A stretch of 40,825 nt of DNA from Rhodocyclaceae bacterium (GTDB taxonomy: Bacteria > Pseudomonadota > Gammaproteobacteria > Burkholderiales > Usitatibacteraceae). Where the stretch lies: contig JADCJC010000008.1 in NCBI GenBank assembly GCA_020247395.1, positions 1 through 40,825 of the forward strand, written 5' to 3'. The notes under the pieces were generated by a model. It did no database searches. It saw nothing but the letters and a program-made list of their open reading frames with translations, and had not been told where the DNA came from. Numbering within the stretch: position 1 is the first letter of the stretch; each line of letters starts with the position of its first letter. The position numbers and the translations under genes are program-made. This document shows, in pieces, positions 1 to 9,071 of the stretch.

Positions 1-1130
1 CAAGGCCGCGCTTGCCATACAAGTTCCGACCAACCCGCTTTACGCACCCAGGTGGCCAGCACGGCTCGCAAATCGCGGTCTGATTGCTTTACGTCCCAAA
101 CGCGATAGCCTTCTGTTGGGGTCGCATCTTTTAGGTTGATGAGAATCTGAGTCGCCATTTCTGGCGTGACAAGCCCTTGACGCAGGAGGTCGGCAGTCGC
201 GGCCAAGACCTTCGGGTGCGATGCGGCATCAACACCGGTGGACGGCGCTGCAACTTGGGCAGGTGACGGCGCAGGAAGCGTCGCTATGGCTGGAGTCGGC
301 TGAATCGATGGTACGGCACGACGAAGAGGAGGAAGCTTCACGAAAACCGACGATGCAAAGCCTCTGCCTTCGCTGTCCTCGCGAATCTCCGGATCAATAA
401 TCACCGTCACCAAGGCGTCTTTCGCCCCGCGCGCCACGAGCGACTTCTTTATTGCGGCACCACGCTGGTCACGCAGATTCAGAGCACCGCCTTTGTCTGT
501 CCGCGCATAGACAACCAGACCTATTGCCTCGCGAAGTTCTGAGGCCATTTGGTCGATGACCTCTTCTCCTGCGCGTGGAATGACATTTGCACCCTTGGGG
601 AACACAATGTCTCGATAAATGGTGCGCGCTTCGGTCGAGGGTGTTGCGGTCGAGGTACCGAATGCGGGAGCCGGAGGGGCAGCTGCTGCAATTGCAGGCG
701 TTGCTGTGGGCGGTTGGATTGCCGCCGCGACTCTAGCCACGGCCGCCTCAATGGTCAATGGTTTCTGCGGCATCGACGCGCGACCAGCACCAACATACTC
801 GATAGAGGCCTGTCCCACGCCATTGGCTAGATAGTAACGCTTGGACAGCTCGTTAACAACGACGTAAGGTGCGCGACGCTCAAACGGCACTTGTTCGCGT
901 TGACCGTCGAGGCCAATTCGGAAGATGATTGGCAGCAGTTTTAGCGAATCCCTAAACTGAAAATACGTGCGCTCGCCATCGTCGAAGACCTGAACCGGCA
1001 CTGTAGCTTCGTCACCACCGATCTCGTAATTGAAGTCGAAGCTCGTGCGAGGAGTTGTGGTCGCATTGGCAACGCCCAGAAAGCACGTCATCAGCGAGAA
1101 AAGGATGGCTGCAAAGAATGTGTTGTTCAT
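1..1130 (-). CDS. VirB9-like / OmpA-like / TcpQ-like envelope protein (3' end outside window)
   Basis: The reading frame starts at ATG 1130 and is open to the window edge, giving 376 visible residues. Residues 1-23 form a signal peptide. Residues about 28-115 resemble the C-terminal beta domain of VirB9/CagX (VQVFDDGERTYFQF, then PIIFRIGLDG and PYVVVNELSKRYYL). Residues 169-250 look OmpA-like (IVFPKGANVIPRAGEEVID, then an RTDKGGALNLRDQRG stretch like the NxxLSxxRA peptidoglycan-binding signature). Alanine/proline-rich linkers separate the parts. The last visible stretch (YRVWDVKQSDRDLRAVLATW, then AGWSELVW) resembles the TcpQ/PilL C-terminal domain. It starts 20 bp after virB10 and is probably the last gene of the secretion operon. 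I infer an outer-membrane or peptidoglycan-anchored part of the secretion pore. The domain calls are by eye; the open frame is certain. Confidence 0.7.
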   Translation of the reverse strand, partial: MNNTFFAAILFSLMTCFLGVANATTTPRTSFDFNYEIGGDEATVPVQVFDDGERTYFQFRDSLKLLPIIFRIGLDGQREQVPFERRAPYVVVNELSKRYYLANGVGQASIEYVGAGRASMPQKPLTIEAAVARVAAAIQPPTATPAIAAAAPPAPAFGTSTATPSTEARTIYRDIVFPKGANVIPRAGEEVIDQMASELREAIGLVVYARTDKGGALNLRDQRGAAIKKSLVARGAKDALVTVIIDPEIREDSEGRGFASSVFVKLPPLRRAVPSIQPTPAIATLPAPSPAQVAAPSTGVDAASHPKVLAATADLLRQGLVTPEMATQILINLKDATPTEGYRVWDVKQSDRDLRAVLATWVRKAGWSELVWQARP

Positions 1131-1150
1131 GCTGATATTGGACCAGTTAT

Positions 1151-2581
1151 TCAACGTGACGGAGCAGCGGTAATCGCATCAAAAACGCTCGTTTTCCGCT
1201 GTCGCGTGGCCGTTTCGCGGGGCTCAACGATGAGGTCGCGTTGGACCAGAATCGAAAATAGTGAGCCGCTCTCAATGGTGATTGTTGGACGCGGTTGTTT
1301 ATAGGTGTCGATCGCCGACTTCGCGGTATCGATCAGTATTTGCCCAGCGGCCGACGAAAGTGTTGCCGGCGGACTGCCGGCGGCGGAGTTGATGGTGACG
1401 TTGACTTGCGGGTCTCGCCGACCGAGGGCATAGGTCAAGCCGGCGACGAGGAAGCCCGCACCGAAGTTACGCATGAAGTGGTGATTGATATCGCCGGTGG
1501 CACCGGCCATGCCATTGGGTTCCCCTCCTGCCATTCCTTGAAGGTCAAGACTTCGGCCGTCCGGCAGGATCAGGCGATTGAACACAATCAAAATGCGACT
1601 CTGGGCGTTAGCAACGTTGGCGTTATAAGTGCCAATAAGTCGCGCGCCCTTCGGAATCACGAGGACATTCCCGCGAATGGAATCGTAGACATCCTGCGTC
1701 ACTTTGGCTCTGATCTGGCCCGGCAGGTCGGAGTTAATGGCGCTTTCCGTAACCGCCTGAATCACCGCACCCTCCAGCACTATGATGGCCGCCTCTGGCG
1801 AGTCTGTACGAATGGCTCGTTGCTTCTGACTCTGCCTTGCCTCCCGTAGGAACGATTGGTTCTGCTCCGACGCCGTCAGTGGTGCTTGCGGACGCATTTG
1901 CGCCAACACCGATGCAGGATCTGGCATTTGTGCGTTTGCCGCAATCGCCCGGAAGTCAGGTGCTTGGGCGCCAGTTAGTTCGCGTACGGCGCGACCGGCG
2001 TCGGCCAACGGCCCGGCCTTTGACGATGAAGCCATCAGAATAGGCGCGCTGACCGACGGCTCTCCAACCACTGGAGCACCCGACGACTGTGCGGAGGAAT
2101 CAAAGTCCGACGGACGAGGTGCAGTCAGGAAATTTCCGTCTGATGTTCTGCCCTGTACTAACGCCCTCGAAGTTGGCGTGTTACCAGCCGCTCCGAGCGA
2201 CTGTAAGGATTGAGGGCCATTGGGGGGACGTTGTGACGACAATCCGACCACAGACGGTACTGCGCCTGGTTGTGTAGCAGGTTCCGCGTCATTTGCGCTC
2301 GATTGAACCGCCTCCTGCTTTGCGCGGGTTCGTTGCTCGTTCGCCATTTTTTCGATTTCGACCGGAGAAGGTGGTGCGCCGACTTCGATTTTCTGCGGTG
2401 CGGATTTGCGTTTCTCGTCGCGGTCGCTTACTCGCATCTGCATTGCAAAGGCCGCAACCAACACGACTATGATGAAGACAACAATCCCTATCCTCAATAG
2501 GTTCCGCGGCGTCATCCCCTGTGACGGGCGCACCGGTTGCTTATCTGGCGCTGTAGCCGACGGATCTGTGGACGTTGCCAT
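1151..2581 (-). CDS. trbI: VirB10/TrbI-type IV secretion channel protein
   Basis: Inner-membrane protein that spans the periplasm and links the inner complex to the outer-membrane cap of the conjugation channel. There is a short cytoplasmic N-terminus, one membrane helix at about residues 30-50 (IGIVVFIIVVLVAAFAM), a long proline/serine-rich periplasmic linker, and the conserved C-terminal TrbI beta-barrel domain (AVIQAVTESAINSDLPGQI, then IPKGARLIGTYN and GRSLDLQGM). About 476 residues is normal for TrbI. ATG 2581 lies just after the virB9 stop; a GTG one codon upstream (2584) overlaps that stop. Translational coupling to virB9 is likely. Confidence 0.9.
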   Translation of the reverse strand: MATSTDPSATAPDKQPVRPSQGMTPRNLLRIGIVVFIIVVLVAAFAMQMRVSDRDEKRKSAPQKIEVGAPPSPVEIEKMANEQRTRAKQEAVQSSANDAEPATQPGAVPSVVGLSSQRPPNGPQSLQSLGAAGNTPTSRALVQGRTSDGNFLTAPRPSDFDSSAQSSGAPVVGEPSVSAPILMASSSKAGPLADAGRAVRELTGAQAPDFRAIAANAQMPDPASVLAQMRPQAPLTASEQNQSFLREARQSQKQRAIRTDSPEAAIIVLEGAVIQAVTESAINSDLPGQIRAKVTQDVYDSIRGNVLVIPKGARLIGTYNANVANAQSRILIVFNRLILPDGRSLDLQGMAGGEPNGMAGATGDINHHFMRNFGAGFLVAGLTYALGRRDPQVNVTINSAAGSPPATLSSAAGQILIDTAKSAIDTYKQPRPTITIESGSLFSILVQRDLIVEPRETATRQRKTSVFDAITAAPSR

Positions 2582-2583
2582 CA

Positions 2584-3387
2584 CTATTCACCGAAGAAGT
2601 TGAAAAACGACTTCTGCGGCGGCGGGGCGTTTGGCGCGGCTACTTCAACTTCGACCTTGCCCAGTCGCAACAACACCTTCGTCGCGAGGCGCTGAATAAT
2701 GAGGTGATCGCCTTTGGTTAGGTAGTTTGCGAGCTCAAGACCATTTGCCGTCTGCACGAACACAGCCGGCATATCCTGTAAGTTCGCCGGCAATCGAAGA
2801 TAGATGAACGTGCCGTCGTCGAAGACGTTTGTTGGCCGGAACGAAGCGGCTCCCTTAATGGTGTATCCGAAATTGACCTTCGAAATATCCACCGCTGGCC
2901 CATTTTTTTGCGGCTCATTCGGCGCTTCTACTTCCTGCTTCTCCTGTTCAGGAGCGGTAATAGGTCGCTTGTGTCGGATCAAGGATGGTGTTTCCCAGCT
3001 CACGCGCTGATAGAACTTGCCGTTTTCAGGACTAGCCCTTAGCGCTAGCTGGTAGACACGCTGGTTGGTCACTAACGTGCCTGTTGTGAAAATGTTCTCG
3101 CGAATGGGTTTGACGAAAATATGACCATCCACCACTTCGGTCATCCATTGCGAGGTGTCACCCAAGGCGAGCGCAACCATTGTCTCGCCGGGCGAGAGTG
3201 CGAGATTGGTGACTGAGCGTGGGCGCGTAAGAATTGTGAAAGAGTCGTTTGGGTCGTACACGAAAGTCACTAGGCGGTTGTCGCCCGGGAACGCGGTAGG
3301 CTGTGCTTGTTGAGCAAGAAGCGTCGTCGGCAAGTATGCGAGACCGATTGCCGCGACCATCATTGCGAATATTCGGCGACGAATCAT
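2584..3387 (-). CDS. trbG: VirB9/TrbG-type IV secretion outer complex protein
   Basis: Periplasmic/outer-membrane core component that, with VirB10, forms the outer ring of the conjugation channel. Residues 1-25 are a signal peptide (MIRRRIFAMMVAAIGLAYLP, ending near LLAQQ). The N-terminal domain contains VTFVYDPNDSFTI. The C-terminal CagX domain contains FGYTIKGAASFRPTNVFDDG followed by TFIYLRLPANLQDMPAVFV. 267 residues is typical. Its ATG overlaps the trbF stop in an ATGA junction. The VirB9-like region of the gene ending at position 1 resembles this C-terminal domain, so the operon seems to hold two related domains. Confidence 0.92.
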   Translation of the reverse strand: MIRRRIFAMMVAAIGLAYLPTTLLAQQAQPTAFPGDNRLVTFVYDPNDSFTILTRPRSVTNLALSPGETMVALALGDTSQWMTEVVDGHIFVKPIRENIFTTGTLVTNQRVYQLALRASPENGKFYQRVSWETPSLIRHKRPITAPEQEKQEVEAPNEPQKNGPAVDISKVNFGYTIKGAASFRPTNVFDDGTFIYLRLPANLQDMPAVFVQTANGLELANYLTKGDHLIIQRLATKVLLRLGKVEVEVAAPNAPPPQKSFFNFFGE

Positions 3388-4079
3388 AGTTTTTCTTCCT
3401 TGAAGTCAAAACTGGTTACATAGAATCCGATGGGATTGATGTCGCGCTCTTCGTCCGTGGTGGGCGTTTCGACCACAAAGCGAAGCGTCAGCTGCTTCGC
3501 CGCAACAACTGGCGCTTGCGATTGCGAGCTACGGGTTTCTTTGAATCGGATGAAGTACACGCCTTCATCAAGTTGCGCGACCGACACAATGTCAGTGCGA
3601 ACCGACAGTGTTGGGTCTTTCTGCAACTCAAAAAGCGGTTGTTCGAGCTGCATCACTCGACGGAATTCGTCTTGGGCCTTACCGCGGGTCATCGCCCATG
3701 CGACCTTCAAATTCGATTCGGTAAGACGGATCGACTCACGATCACGCACCAATGCAAGCCATCGGCGGGCGAAAAAGCGCTTGTGCGAATCCAACGGCTT
3801 GAACTCTTCCGCCACTCGGCCAATCGATTTAAGGCCGCCACCTTCGGTTTCCGAGAGGATGTAGGGGACCGCTTTGTTGTCCGAATAGGCTTTGAAGGCG
3901 AACAACACAAGCAGTGCGACTGAGACAAGCGCTAGCAACAGCAATAGAAAATAGCGATTGCGGTCAATGAGCAGCCCACCCGACCTGTCGAACCACTTGA
4001 CCCGTGAACGGGCATAGTCAAATGCGGCTGGGGGTGCGCCGGTAGGCGGCGCGTTGGTTTGTGAGGAATGTTGAGTCAC
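3384..4079 (-). CDS. trbF: VirB8/TrbF-type IV secretion assembly protein
   Basis: Bitopic inner-membrane assembly factor of the secretion channel. It has a cytoplasmic tail of about 40 residues, one membrane helix (FLLLLLALVSVALLVLFAF), then a periplasmic NTF2-like domain with FKPLDSHKRFFARRWLALVR and YFIRFKETRSSQ. It is 231 residues long. Start is GTG 4079 behind AAGGAG with 7-nt spacing; an overlapping ATG is out of frame. The 122-bp gap before it carries one copy of the 41-bp element (4120-4160), so this gene probably begins its own transcription unit with trbG, trbI and the TcpQ-like gene. Confidence 0.9.
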   Translation of the reverse strand: MTQHSSQTNAPPTGAPPAAFDYARSRVKWFDRSGGLLIDRNRYFLLLLLALVSVALLVLFAFKAYSDNKAVPYILSETEGGGLKSIGRVAEEFKPLDSHKRFFARRWLALVRDRESIRLTESNLKVAWAMTRGKAQDEFRRVMQLEQPLFELQKDPTLSVRTDIVSVAQLDEGVYFIRFKETRSSQSQAPVVAAKQLTLRFVVETPTTDEERDINPIGFYVTSFDFKEEKL

Positions 4080-4119
4080 GCATAGTCTCCTTACGCATAT
4101 TGTCTGCGATGGAGACGTG

Positions 4120-4160
4120 CGCTCAACAGCGAAGAACGCACTGAAACTGCGCGATTATCG
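4120..4160 (-). promoter_or_regulatory. 41-bp transfer-operon box, copy upstream of trbF
   Basis: Read on the minus strand it begins CGATAATC, has GTTT in the centre, then TTCTTCGCTGTTGAGCG. It aligns without gaps at 29 of 41 positions (counted by hand) with the copy at 10881-10921. It ends 40 bp before the trbF start, with an AT-rich CAATAT hexamer about 18 bp downstream that could be a -10 box. Candidate activator site; the protein that binds it is not shown by the sequence. Confidence 0.6.
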
Positions 4161-4201
4161 AGGTCGCATGCGTGTTACAGGCTATCAGCGAGCGGTCGTG
4201 T

Positions 4202-4471
4202 TTACGGTGCGACGAAAGTGCCGTAGATGAAAAGACAGAGTTGGAGCGGAAGGACAACGAAAATGCCAGCTGCGCCGACGTAGAACAATAGCGGTCTTGT
4301 TCTACGAAAGAGTTCTGCTTGGCACCAGAACGCCACTAAGCCAAATTCTTCACTTGGTGGCGTTGGCGGGCTATCTTTTTCAGGGTCCGCATCTAGAAAG
4401 GCTTTTACATAGCGCTCCACCGCATCTTCCTCGGCCTGCGCAAGTCCATAGTAACGTGGCTGATTACTCAT
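4202..4471 (-). CDS. small membrane protein of the transfer operon, unknown function
   Basis: An 89-residue protein not recognised as a named family. The soluble N-terminal half is rich in E, D and P (PEKDSPPTPPSEEFGLVAFW). The C-terminus has one strong membrane helix at about residues 62-84 (LLFYVGAAGIFVVLPLQLCL). Its ATG overlaps the trbL stop in an ATGA junction, so it is almost certainly translated with trbL. It sits between trbL and trbF. In RP4-type operons the small extra gene trbK (entry exclusion) lies between trbJ and trbL and is a lipoprotein; this one has no lipobox, so I do not call it TrbK. Confidence 0.7.
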   Translation of the reverse strand: MSNQPRYYGLAQAEEDAVERYVKAFLDADPEKDSPPTPPSEEFGLVAFWCQAELFRRTRPLLFYVGAAGIFVVLPLQLCLFIYGTFVAP

Positions 4472-5763
4472 CGCTTGCCTCGTGTTCGTGATTTCACCTC
4501 TGCCATTTTTGCTCTCGCAGCGCCGCTCGACTGTTGCGGGCTCGCGGCAGGTTGTGGGTTATTGGCGGGTCGGTAAGCAGCGAACGGATTTGCCGCCCAC
4601 GCTTTGGCCTTGCCCACAGCGGAACCAGCCGCATGCGCGGCGTTGTACGCAGTCGCCGTGTTAGACGCCGTTTGCACAATCGCCTTGAGTGTTGCACGTG
4701 GCGCTGACATTCCTCCCGCTGCCATTTGTGCGGCGTTGTTGGCTACCGTGTGACCAAACTGAGCGGCGTTCTTGGCGCCTGTTGCTAACGATGCGGCTCC
4801 CTTGGCCGTTGCGGCACCAACGTTGGCCGCGCCTTTTGAAAGTGCTGCGCCTCCGCCCGTCAACTTGCCTGCGGCCTTCATCATATTTGTCAGACCAATC
4901 GCGCCGTGCCCAGGCAGGAGCGCATTGGTGATTGCGTCGGACCGCATCACCAACAACATCAGCAGCACGCCGACGATGAATAGCACGAGAAACGGGTCAG
5001 GCGACAGCATCACCGTCTTGTCCTTCGCACCTTGCTCGATCGCGGCCGTCACGGAGCCAAGAATCGTCTCCGTCGCCTTAGCGCCCATCAGGAGGATCAC
5101 GAGAATCATGACCTTCTGAAAACCTGCGGTAACGACAAACCAGAACCATCTGTCCATTGCGGCTTCCAGCGGCTTAAACATCACCCATGGGATCAGGATC
5201 GGACCGAACGCAACGCCTATGGCGAAGACGACGCTTGCCATCATGAACGTGACAATCGCGATACCGAAAACGACCATGTAAAGCGCGGCGAACAGCAGCA
5301 ACACCACTGCTTGTCCCATTATCACGAGTGCTGTAAATGGGTTCCATGTTTCCTGTGCCATCATCGTGTTTCCGGCGCCCCATAGCTTTGTGATCACTCG
5401 GAAGAGTGGAGTGGTCAGCGCCGTTAGCTGACTGGTGTCGTACCCGCCAGTACCGGTTAGGGCTTGCGCGATGGCATCAAAGCCACCACTAATGATATTG
5501 ATGAATGTGGAATAGAGGCCGGCAGGCCCTGGCGCAAAAAGCATCGCCACTGTACCGCCAATGGCAGCCGTCAACAAAAGATTTGCGATACCGTCATTTA
5601 CCGAACGGCTGCCGACCGCGATCTGCAACCCCTCCCACGCGACCTTAATGGTGAAAAGCGCGAGCGTCAGCGCCAGCCCAAAAGGGATGAGCGTCGCGGC
5701 CAGTCCGTCGCCGTACTTGATAAGACCTGTGATGATCTCGGTTGCCGAGGTTTGGGGAGACAT
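4468..5763 (-). CDS. trbL: VirB6/TrbL-type IV secretion polytopic membrane protein
   Basis: Inner-membrane channel component with several membrane helices between residues 15 and 280 (for example ALTLALFTIKVAWEGLQIAV and AVVLLLFAALYMVVFGIAIV). The TrbL signature region GLQIAVGSRSVNDGIANLLL lies near residue 46. The C-terminal third is alanine- and glycine-rich (KGAANVGAATAKGAASLATG) and ends in a basic tail, as in TrbL. It is 431 residues long. ATG 5763 follows the trbJ stop after 15 bp, in operon order J-L. Confidence 0.9.
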   Translation of the reverse strand: MSPQTSATEIITGLIKYGDGLAATLIPFGLALTLALFTIKVAWEGLQIAVGSRSVNDGIANLLLTAAIGGTVAMLFAPGPAGLYSTFINIISGGFDAIAQALTGTGGYDTSQLTALTTPLFRVITKLWGAGNTMMAQETWNPFTALVIMGQAVVLLLFAALYMVVFGIAIVTFMMASVVFAIGVAFGPILIPWVMFKPLEAAMDRWFWFVVTAGFQKVMILVILLMGAKATETILGSVTAAIEQGAKDKTVMLSPDPFLVLFIVGVLLMLLVMRSDAITNALLPGHGAIGLTNMMKAAGKLTGGGAALSKGAANVGAATAKGAASLATGAKNAAQFGHTVANNAAQMAAGGMSAPRATLKAIVQTASNTATAYNAAHAAGSAVGKAKAWAANPFAAYRPANNPQPAASPQQSSGAARAKMAEVKSRTRGKR

Positions 5764-5778
5764 CGCGCGCGGGCCTTG

Positions 5779-6543
5779 TTAGTTCTTTTTAGGCTTCACC
5801 GATGGAATCGCAAAATCCGGCTGGCTTGCCATCAGGGCAAGACCCGCTTTCTGCCTTGCATCGGCTTGCTCTGCCTCGACAGTCTCGGCAACAAGACGAT
5901 CTTCTTTGGGTCTGTTTTGCGCCTGTGACATCGCTACCTGATACGCCATGTACTGCTGTTGCTGCTGCACGAGAAGCCCAAGCTGGGCATTCATCTGTGT
6001 CAGGCTTTTCTGTGTTGAGTCCAAACCCGGAATATTGTCTTGCATTGCCGATATCTTTTTTTGGTTATCAACAATTGCTTCTTGTAACTGAACCTCTTGC
6101 TTCAGGGCTTTCGAATGTTCTTGTGCGGTTTTGTAAATCCCTTCTGCGCGTTTGGTGAAGTCTCTAATGCCAGCCCGGCCAGCCGACGTGTTCAGCGCAT
6201 AGCGTTTCTCAAATAGGGTCTGTGCTTGCTGCACATTGCCGTAAAGCGAGTACATCTCCTTCGTGTACTCATTGACAGCGGTCTCTGCCTTTACCGCGTC
6301 TTTCAACAAAGTGCCGACATTCTTCAGATTCTTTGCCTGGCGCAGCATTTCGGTGTACTGGTCGTACTGCTGTTTGATCTGGACCGCTCGATCTAGCTCC
6401 GCCTTTACTGCTCGGATGGCGCTAACCGTCGTTTGGGAGTAGTTCATTGGGTCGAAGACGGTCAACGCGTGGGATTGCAGCGATGACACGCCAAACGAGG
6501 CAACCACCAGAGTGGCCGTGAGTTTTTTCCAAGTCTTAATCAT
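5779..6543 (-). CDS. trbJ: VirB5/TrbJ-type IV secretion pilus-associated protein
   Basis: Periplasmic minor pilus component. Residues 1-27 are a signal peptide (MIKTWKKLTATLVVASFGVS, cleaved near SHA). The TrbJ start FDPMNYSQTTVSAIRAV follows, then long coiled coils (IKQQYDQYTEMLRQAKNLKN; QLGLLVQQQQQYMAYQVAMS). The chosen ATG 6543 overlaps the virB4 stop in an ATGA junction and gives a clean signal peptide; an upstream in-frame start would place about 11 extra residues before it. 254 residues is normal for the family. Confidence 0.88.
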   Translation of the reverse strand: MIKTWKKLTATLVVASFGVSSLQSHALTVFDPMNYSQTTVSAIRAVKAELDRAVQIKQQYDQYTEMLRQAKNLKNVGTLLKDAVKAETAVNEYTKEMYSLYGNVQQAQTLFEKRYALNTSAGRAGIRDFTKRAEGIYKTAQEHSKALKQEVQLQEAIVDNQKKISAMQDNIPGLDSTQKSLTQMNAQLGLLVQQQQQYMAYQVAMSQAQNRPKEDRLVAETVEAEQADARQKAGLALMASQPDFAIPSVKPKKN

Positions 6544-9071
6544 CGTAGGATCTCCGTGAGATAGTTTTCTTTCCACTTTGCCGTTATCGACCGGGTTTGG
6601 TAGTGGCGGTCAAACAATGCATTTGCTTTTGTATCTGACCGAATGCACGCAATGATTTCCCGTGGGAACTGAAGCTCAACCACCCTAGTCGTCCCTGGTT
6701 GGACGATGATGTAGTCGCGTTTGGCGATGGCAATGCGAATCTGGTTGAGTTGTGAGGCGTTAAGCCCAAACTTATCGCGATACAACTCTTCACTCGCAAA
6801 GGCGTTCGCGTTAGGGAGGAAGATACGATTCGGAACGTTGTCGACAATGGTGCTAAAAAGTTCGCTCTTGGCGATCTCGTTAAGCCCCTGCGTGGCCATG
6901 ACAACGAAACAATTCAGCTTGCGCAACGTACGCAACCATTCGTCTAGTCGCCGCGCGAATTGCGCGTTGTCCAGTAGAAACTTGCACTCCTCAAGGTAGA
7001 TGAGTGTAGGGGTGCCGTCTAGCTGTTGCTCTATACGATGAAATGCGTAGTCGAGAAAGGCCGCGGCGACGCGTGGGTTGTCAAACAATCGACCCATTTC
7101 GAAAGTCGTGAATGTGGACAACTCAAAGGCGTCTTCTGCGTGGTCGAAGTACTTTGCTCGCGCACCGTCGCCCACCCAATCGGAGAGTCTTTCGCCCAGA
7201 TGCTTGGGAAGGATTGATGGCAGACTGGACAGCTGTGGCGATTCTTCATCCGCAACCGCCACGAGCGCCTCCCAAATTATATTCAAGTCACTTGCCGGCA
7301 ATTCCTTGCCGTCGGTGGTCATTAGTATCTGCAACCACTCGCGGACGTACGCGCGCTCGTCCACATTCTTGATGTTGTGCAACGGGTTTAGCTGTATCGG
7401 TGCGGCCTCAGAATCAACATCGCCAATGTTTATGTGAGTTCCGTCTTGAAGCAACGTGGCGTTGCGACATGAAAAATTCTTGTCAAAGATGATGGTTCGT
7501 GAAGGAACGTACTTCTGCCACTGACTGATCAGCCAGTTGGCGATCACGCTCTTGCCGCTGCCTGTTGGACCAACGATGATGGTGTGTGCGACGTCGCCGA
7601 CGTGCGTGTTGAAATAGTAAGGTGTCGAGAAGCGCGTTGGCATCACCGCCAAGGCCGGTGCAACCTTGTTACCCACTACACGCGGATCATTCCGACGCAT
7701 CTCCGTGAGGTGGTGGTTGACTGGGCTACCGGAGGAAATCGTGAGGAGCGGAAAGAGGTCTGCAAGGTTCGCGTTCGAGACCATGAACCATCGCAAGATG
7801 GTTCCCCACTGGCCGGGCATCGTCCCTGCCCAGGCTTGCAGAAGGTTTTCTTGTTCCGAAACAGAGATGAAGTTACGCGCCGCAAGCGCACGCTGTGTTT
7901 CGCGAGCAAGGTCCGCCGACTCTTCTTGGGTCGCGCCGTAGCAAAGCACGGTCAGATTGTGATATCCATATACACGACCTAGCGCGGTAATCTCCGACTG
8001 CGCGTCGGCAGCATCTTGGGCAAGAATGACACGTCCTTCGTCGCCTCCATCTGGGTCTGCGCCTTCGTCTTTGCTAAATCGCTCCCGTAGATGCTGACCA
8101 ATGCTCTTTTTCGCATTGTCGTGGTAGCGCTGCATCATCTTGATGTACTTCTCGGACTCTTGGCGGTTCGTAAACCGAAATACTTGGCTAATCACCAATT
8201 CGCCGGGCATGGCCAAGAGATCTTCAAGGAAACTTGGGACACTGGCTCCATTCGGCCATGCTTTGACGCCGAGCGCCGTGCAGTAGGAATCCTCGACGCC
8301 GTGAAAGGCGAGCGTTTTCATGTCTGGGCGTGTGAGCGTGTGCGCGGGCAGATACGAATCCAGAAAGAAATCTTCTATATAGGCGGGTGAGAAATCGGAT
8401 TCAGCGTATGGCGGATTGCAACGTGCGTAGAGCGCGCCTAAGTACTCGGTCAACTCAAGGCGCTTCAACGAAAGTACGGTGGTCGATGCGATGAATGCGT
8501 TTAAGATTTCTTCGAGTGTGGCCACCTGTTGATCAATCTGCGCGGCCTCGAATGCAAACAAGTTACGCCGGAATAAGTAGGCTTTGGTAGCCTCCGCGGC
8601 CGCCTTCATGAAACTCATGCCTTCGGTTTTCTGAAGGTGCCATACACGCTCAAGAAGAGCATTCGACCCTTCAGGCGCATCGAGCGAGACAAATAAATAG
8701 TGCGTGTTTCTTAGCTGGCGGCGGGAGAAAAACTGCTCTCGCCAAGCGTTATCCATGTATTGACCGATGTCAGAAGGAAAGTCCCCCTCTGGATATTCGT
8801 AAGTACGGCGTCGGTCGACGATGGACCAAATCGTGACGCCCTCGCGAAAACTACGTGATGCTTGCTCGAAGGAGTTCGCGATTTGGTCGACCTCGTATTG
8901 CTCGTGGCCTTCAATGTCCTCCCCTTCATACGAGAATGCCGCCATCACCGAGCCATCTTTGTTCAAGACGATGTTTGGGGTGATAAACGAAATCCATGGC
9001 ACCAAATTGCCAAAAGGGTCAGACGTTTCCGCCTGCCCCTCAATCAGCTTTGTGTAGGAAAACATCGCCAA
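6540..9071 (-). CDS. trbE: VirB4/TrbE-type IV secretion ATPase
   Basis: Cytoplasmic ATPase at the base of the secretion channel that powers pilus assembly and substrate transport. Length is 843 residues, usual for TrbE/CagE. The N-terminal CagE/TrbE region includes LEEILNAFIASTTVLSLKRL. The C-terminal RecA-like domain has Walker A (VGPTGSGKSVIAN) near residue 500 and Walker B (PTLIYLEECKFLLDNAQFAR) near residue 690, where the usual DE is replaced by EE. A conserved ATQGLNEIAKSELFSTIVDN follows. The start codon is directly after the virB3 stop and the end overlaps trbJ. Confidence 0.95.
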   Translation of the reverse strand: MAMFSYTKLIEGQAETSDPFGNLVPWISFITPNIVLNKDGSVMAAFSYEGEDIEGHEQYEVDQIANSFEQASRSFREGVTIWSIVDRRRTYEYPEGDFPSDIGQYMDNAWREQFFSRRQLRNTHYLFVSLDAPEGSNALLERVWHLQKTEGMSFMKAAAEATKAYLFRRNLFAFEAAQIDQQVATLEEILNAFIASTTVLSLKRLELTEYLGALYARCNPPYAESDFSPAYIEDFFLDSYLPAHTLTRPDMKTLAFHGVEDSYCTALGVKAWPNGASVPSFLEDLLAMPGELVISQVFRFTNRQESEKYIKMMQRYHDNAKKSIGQHLRERFSKDEGADPDGGDEGRVILAQDAADAQSEITALGRVYGYHNLTVLCYGATQEESADLARETQRALAARNFISVSEQENLLQAWAGTMPGQWGTILRWFMVSNANLADLFPLLTISSGSPVNHHLTEMRRNDPRVVGNKVAPALAVMPTRFSTPYYFNTHVGDVAHTIIVGPTGSGKSVIANWLISQWQKYVPSRTIIFDKNFSCRNATLLQDGTHINIGDVDSEAAPIQLNPLHNIKNVDERAYVREWLQILMTTDGKELPASDLNIIWEALVAVADEESPQLSSLPSILPKHLGERLSDWVGDGARAKYFDHAEDAFELSTFTTFEMGRLFDNPRVAAAFLDYAFHRIEQQLDGTPTLIYLEECKFLLDNAQFARRLDEWLRTLRKLNCFVVMATQGLNEIAKSELFSTIVDNVPNRIFLPNANAFASEELYRDKFGLNASQLNQIRIAIAKRDYIIVQPGTTRVVELQFPREIIACIRSDTKANALFDRHYQTRSITAKWKENYLTEILR

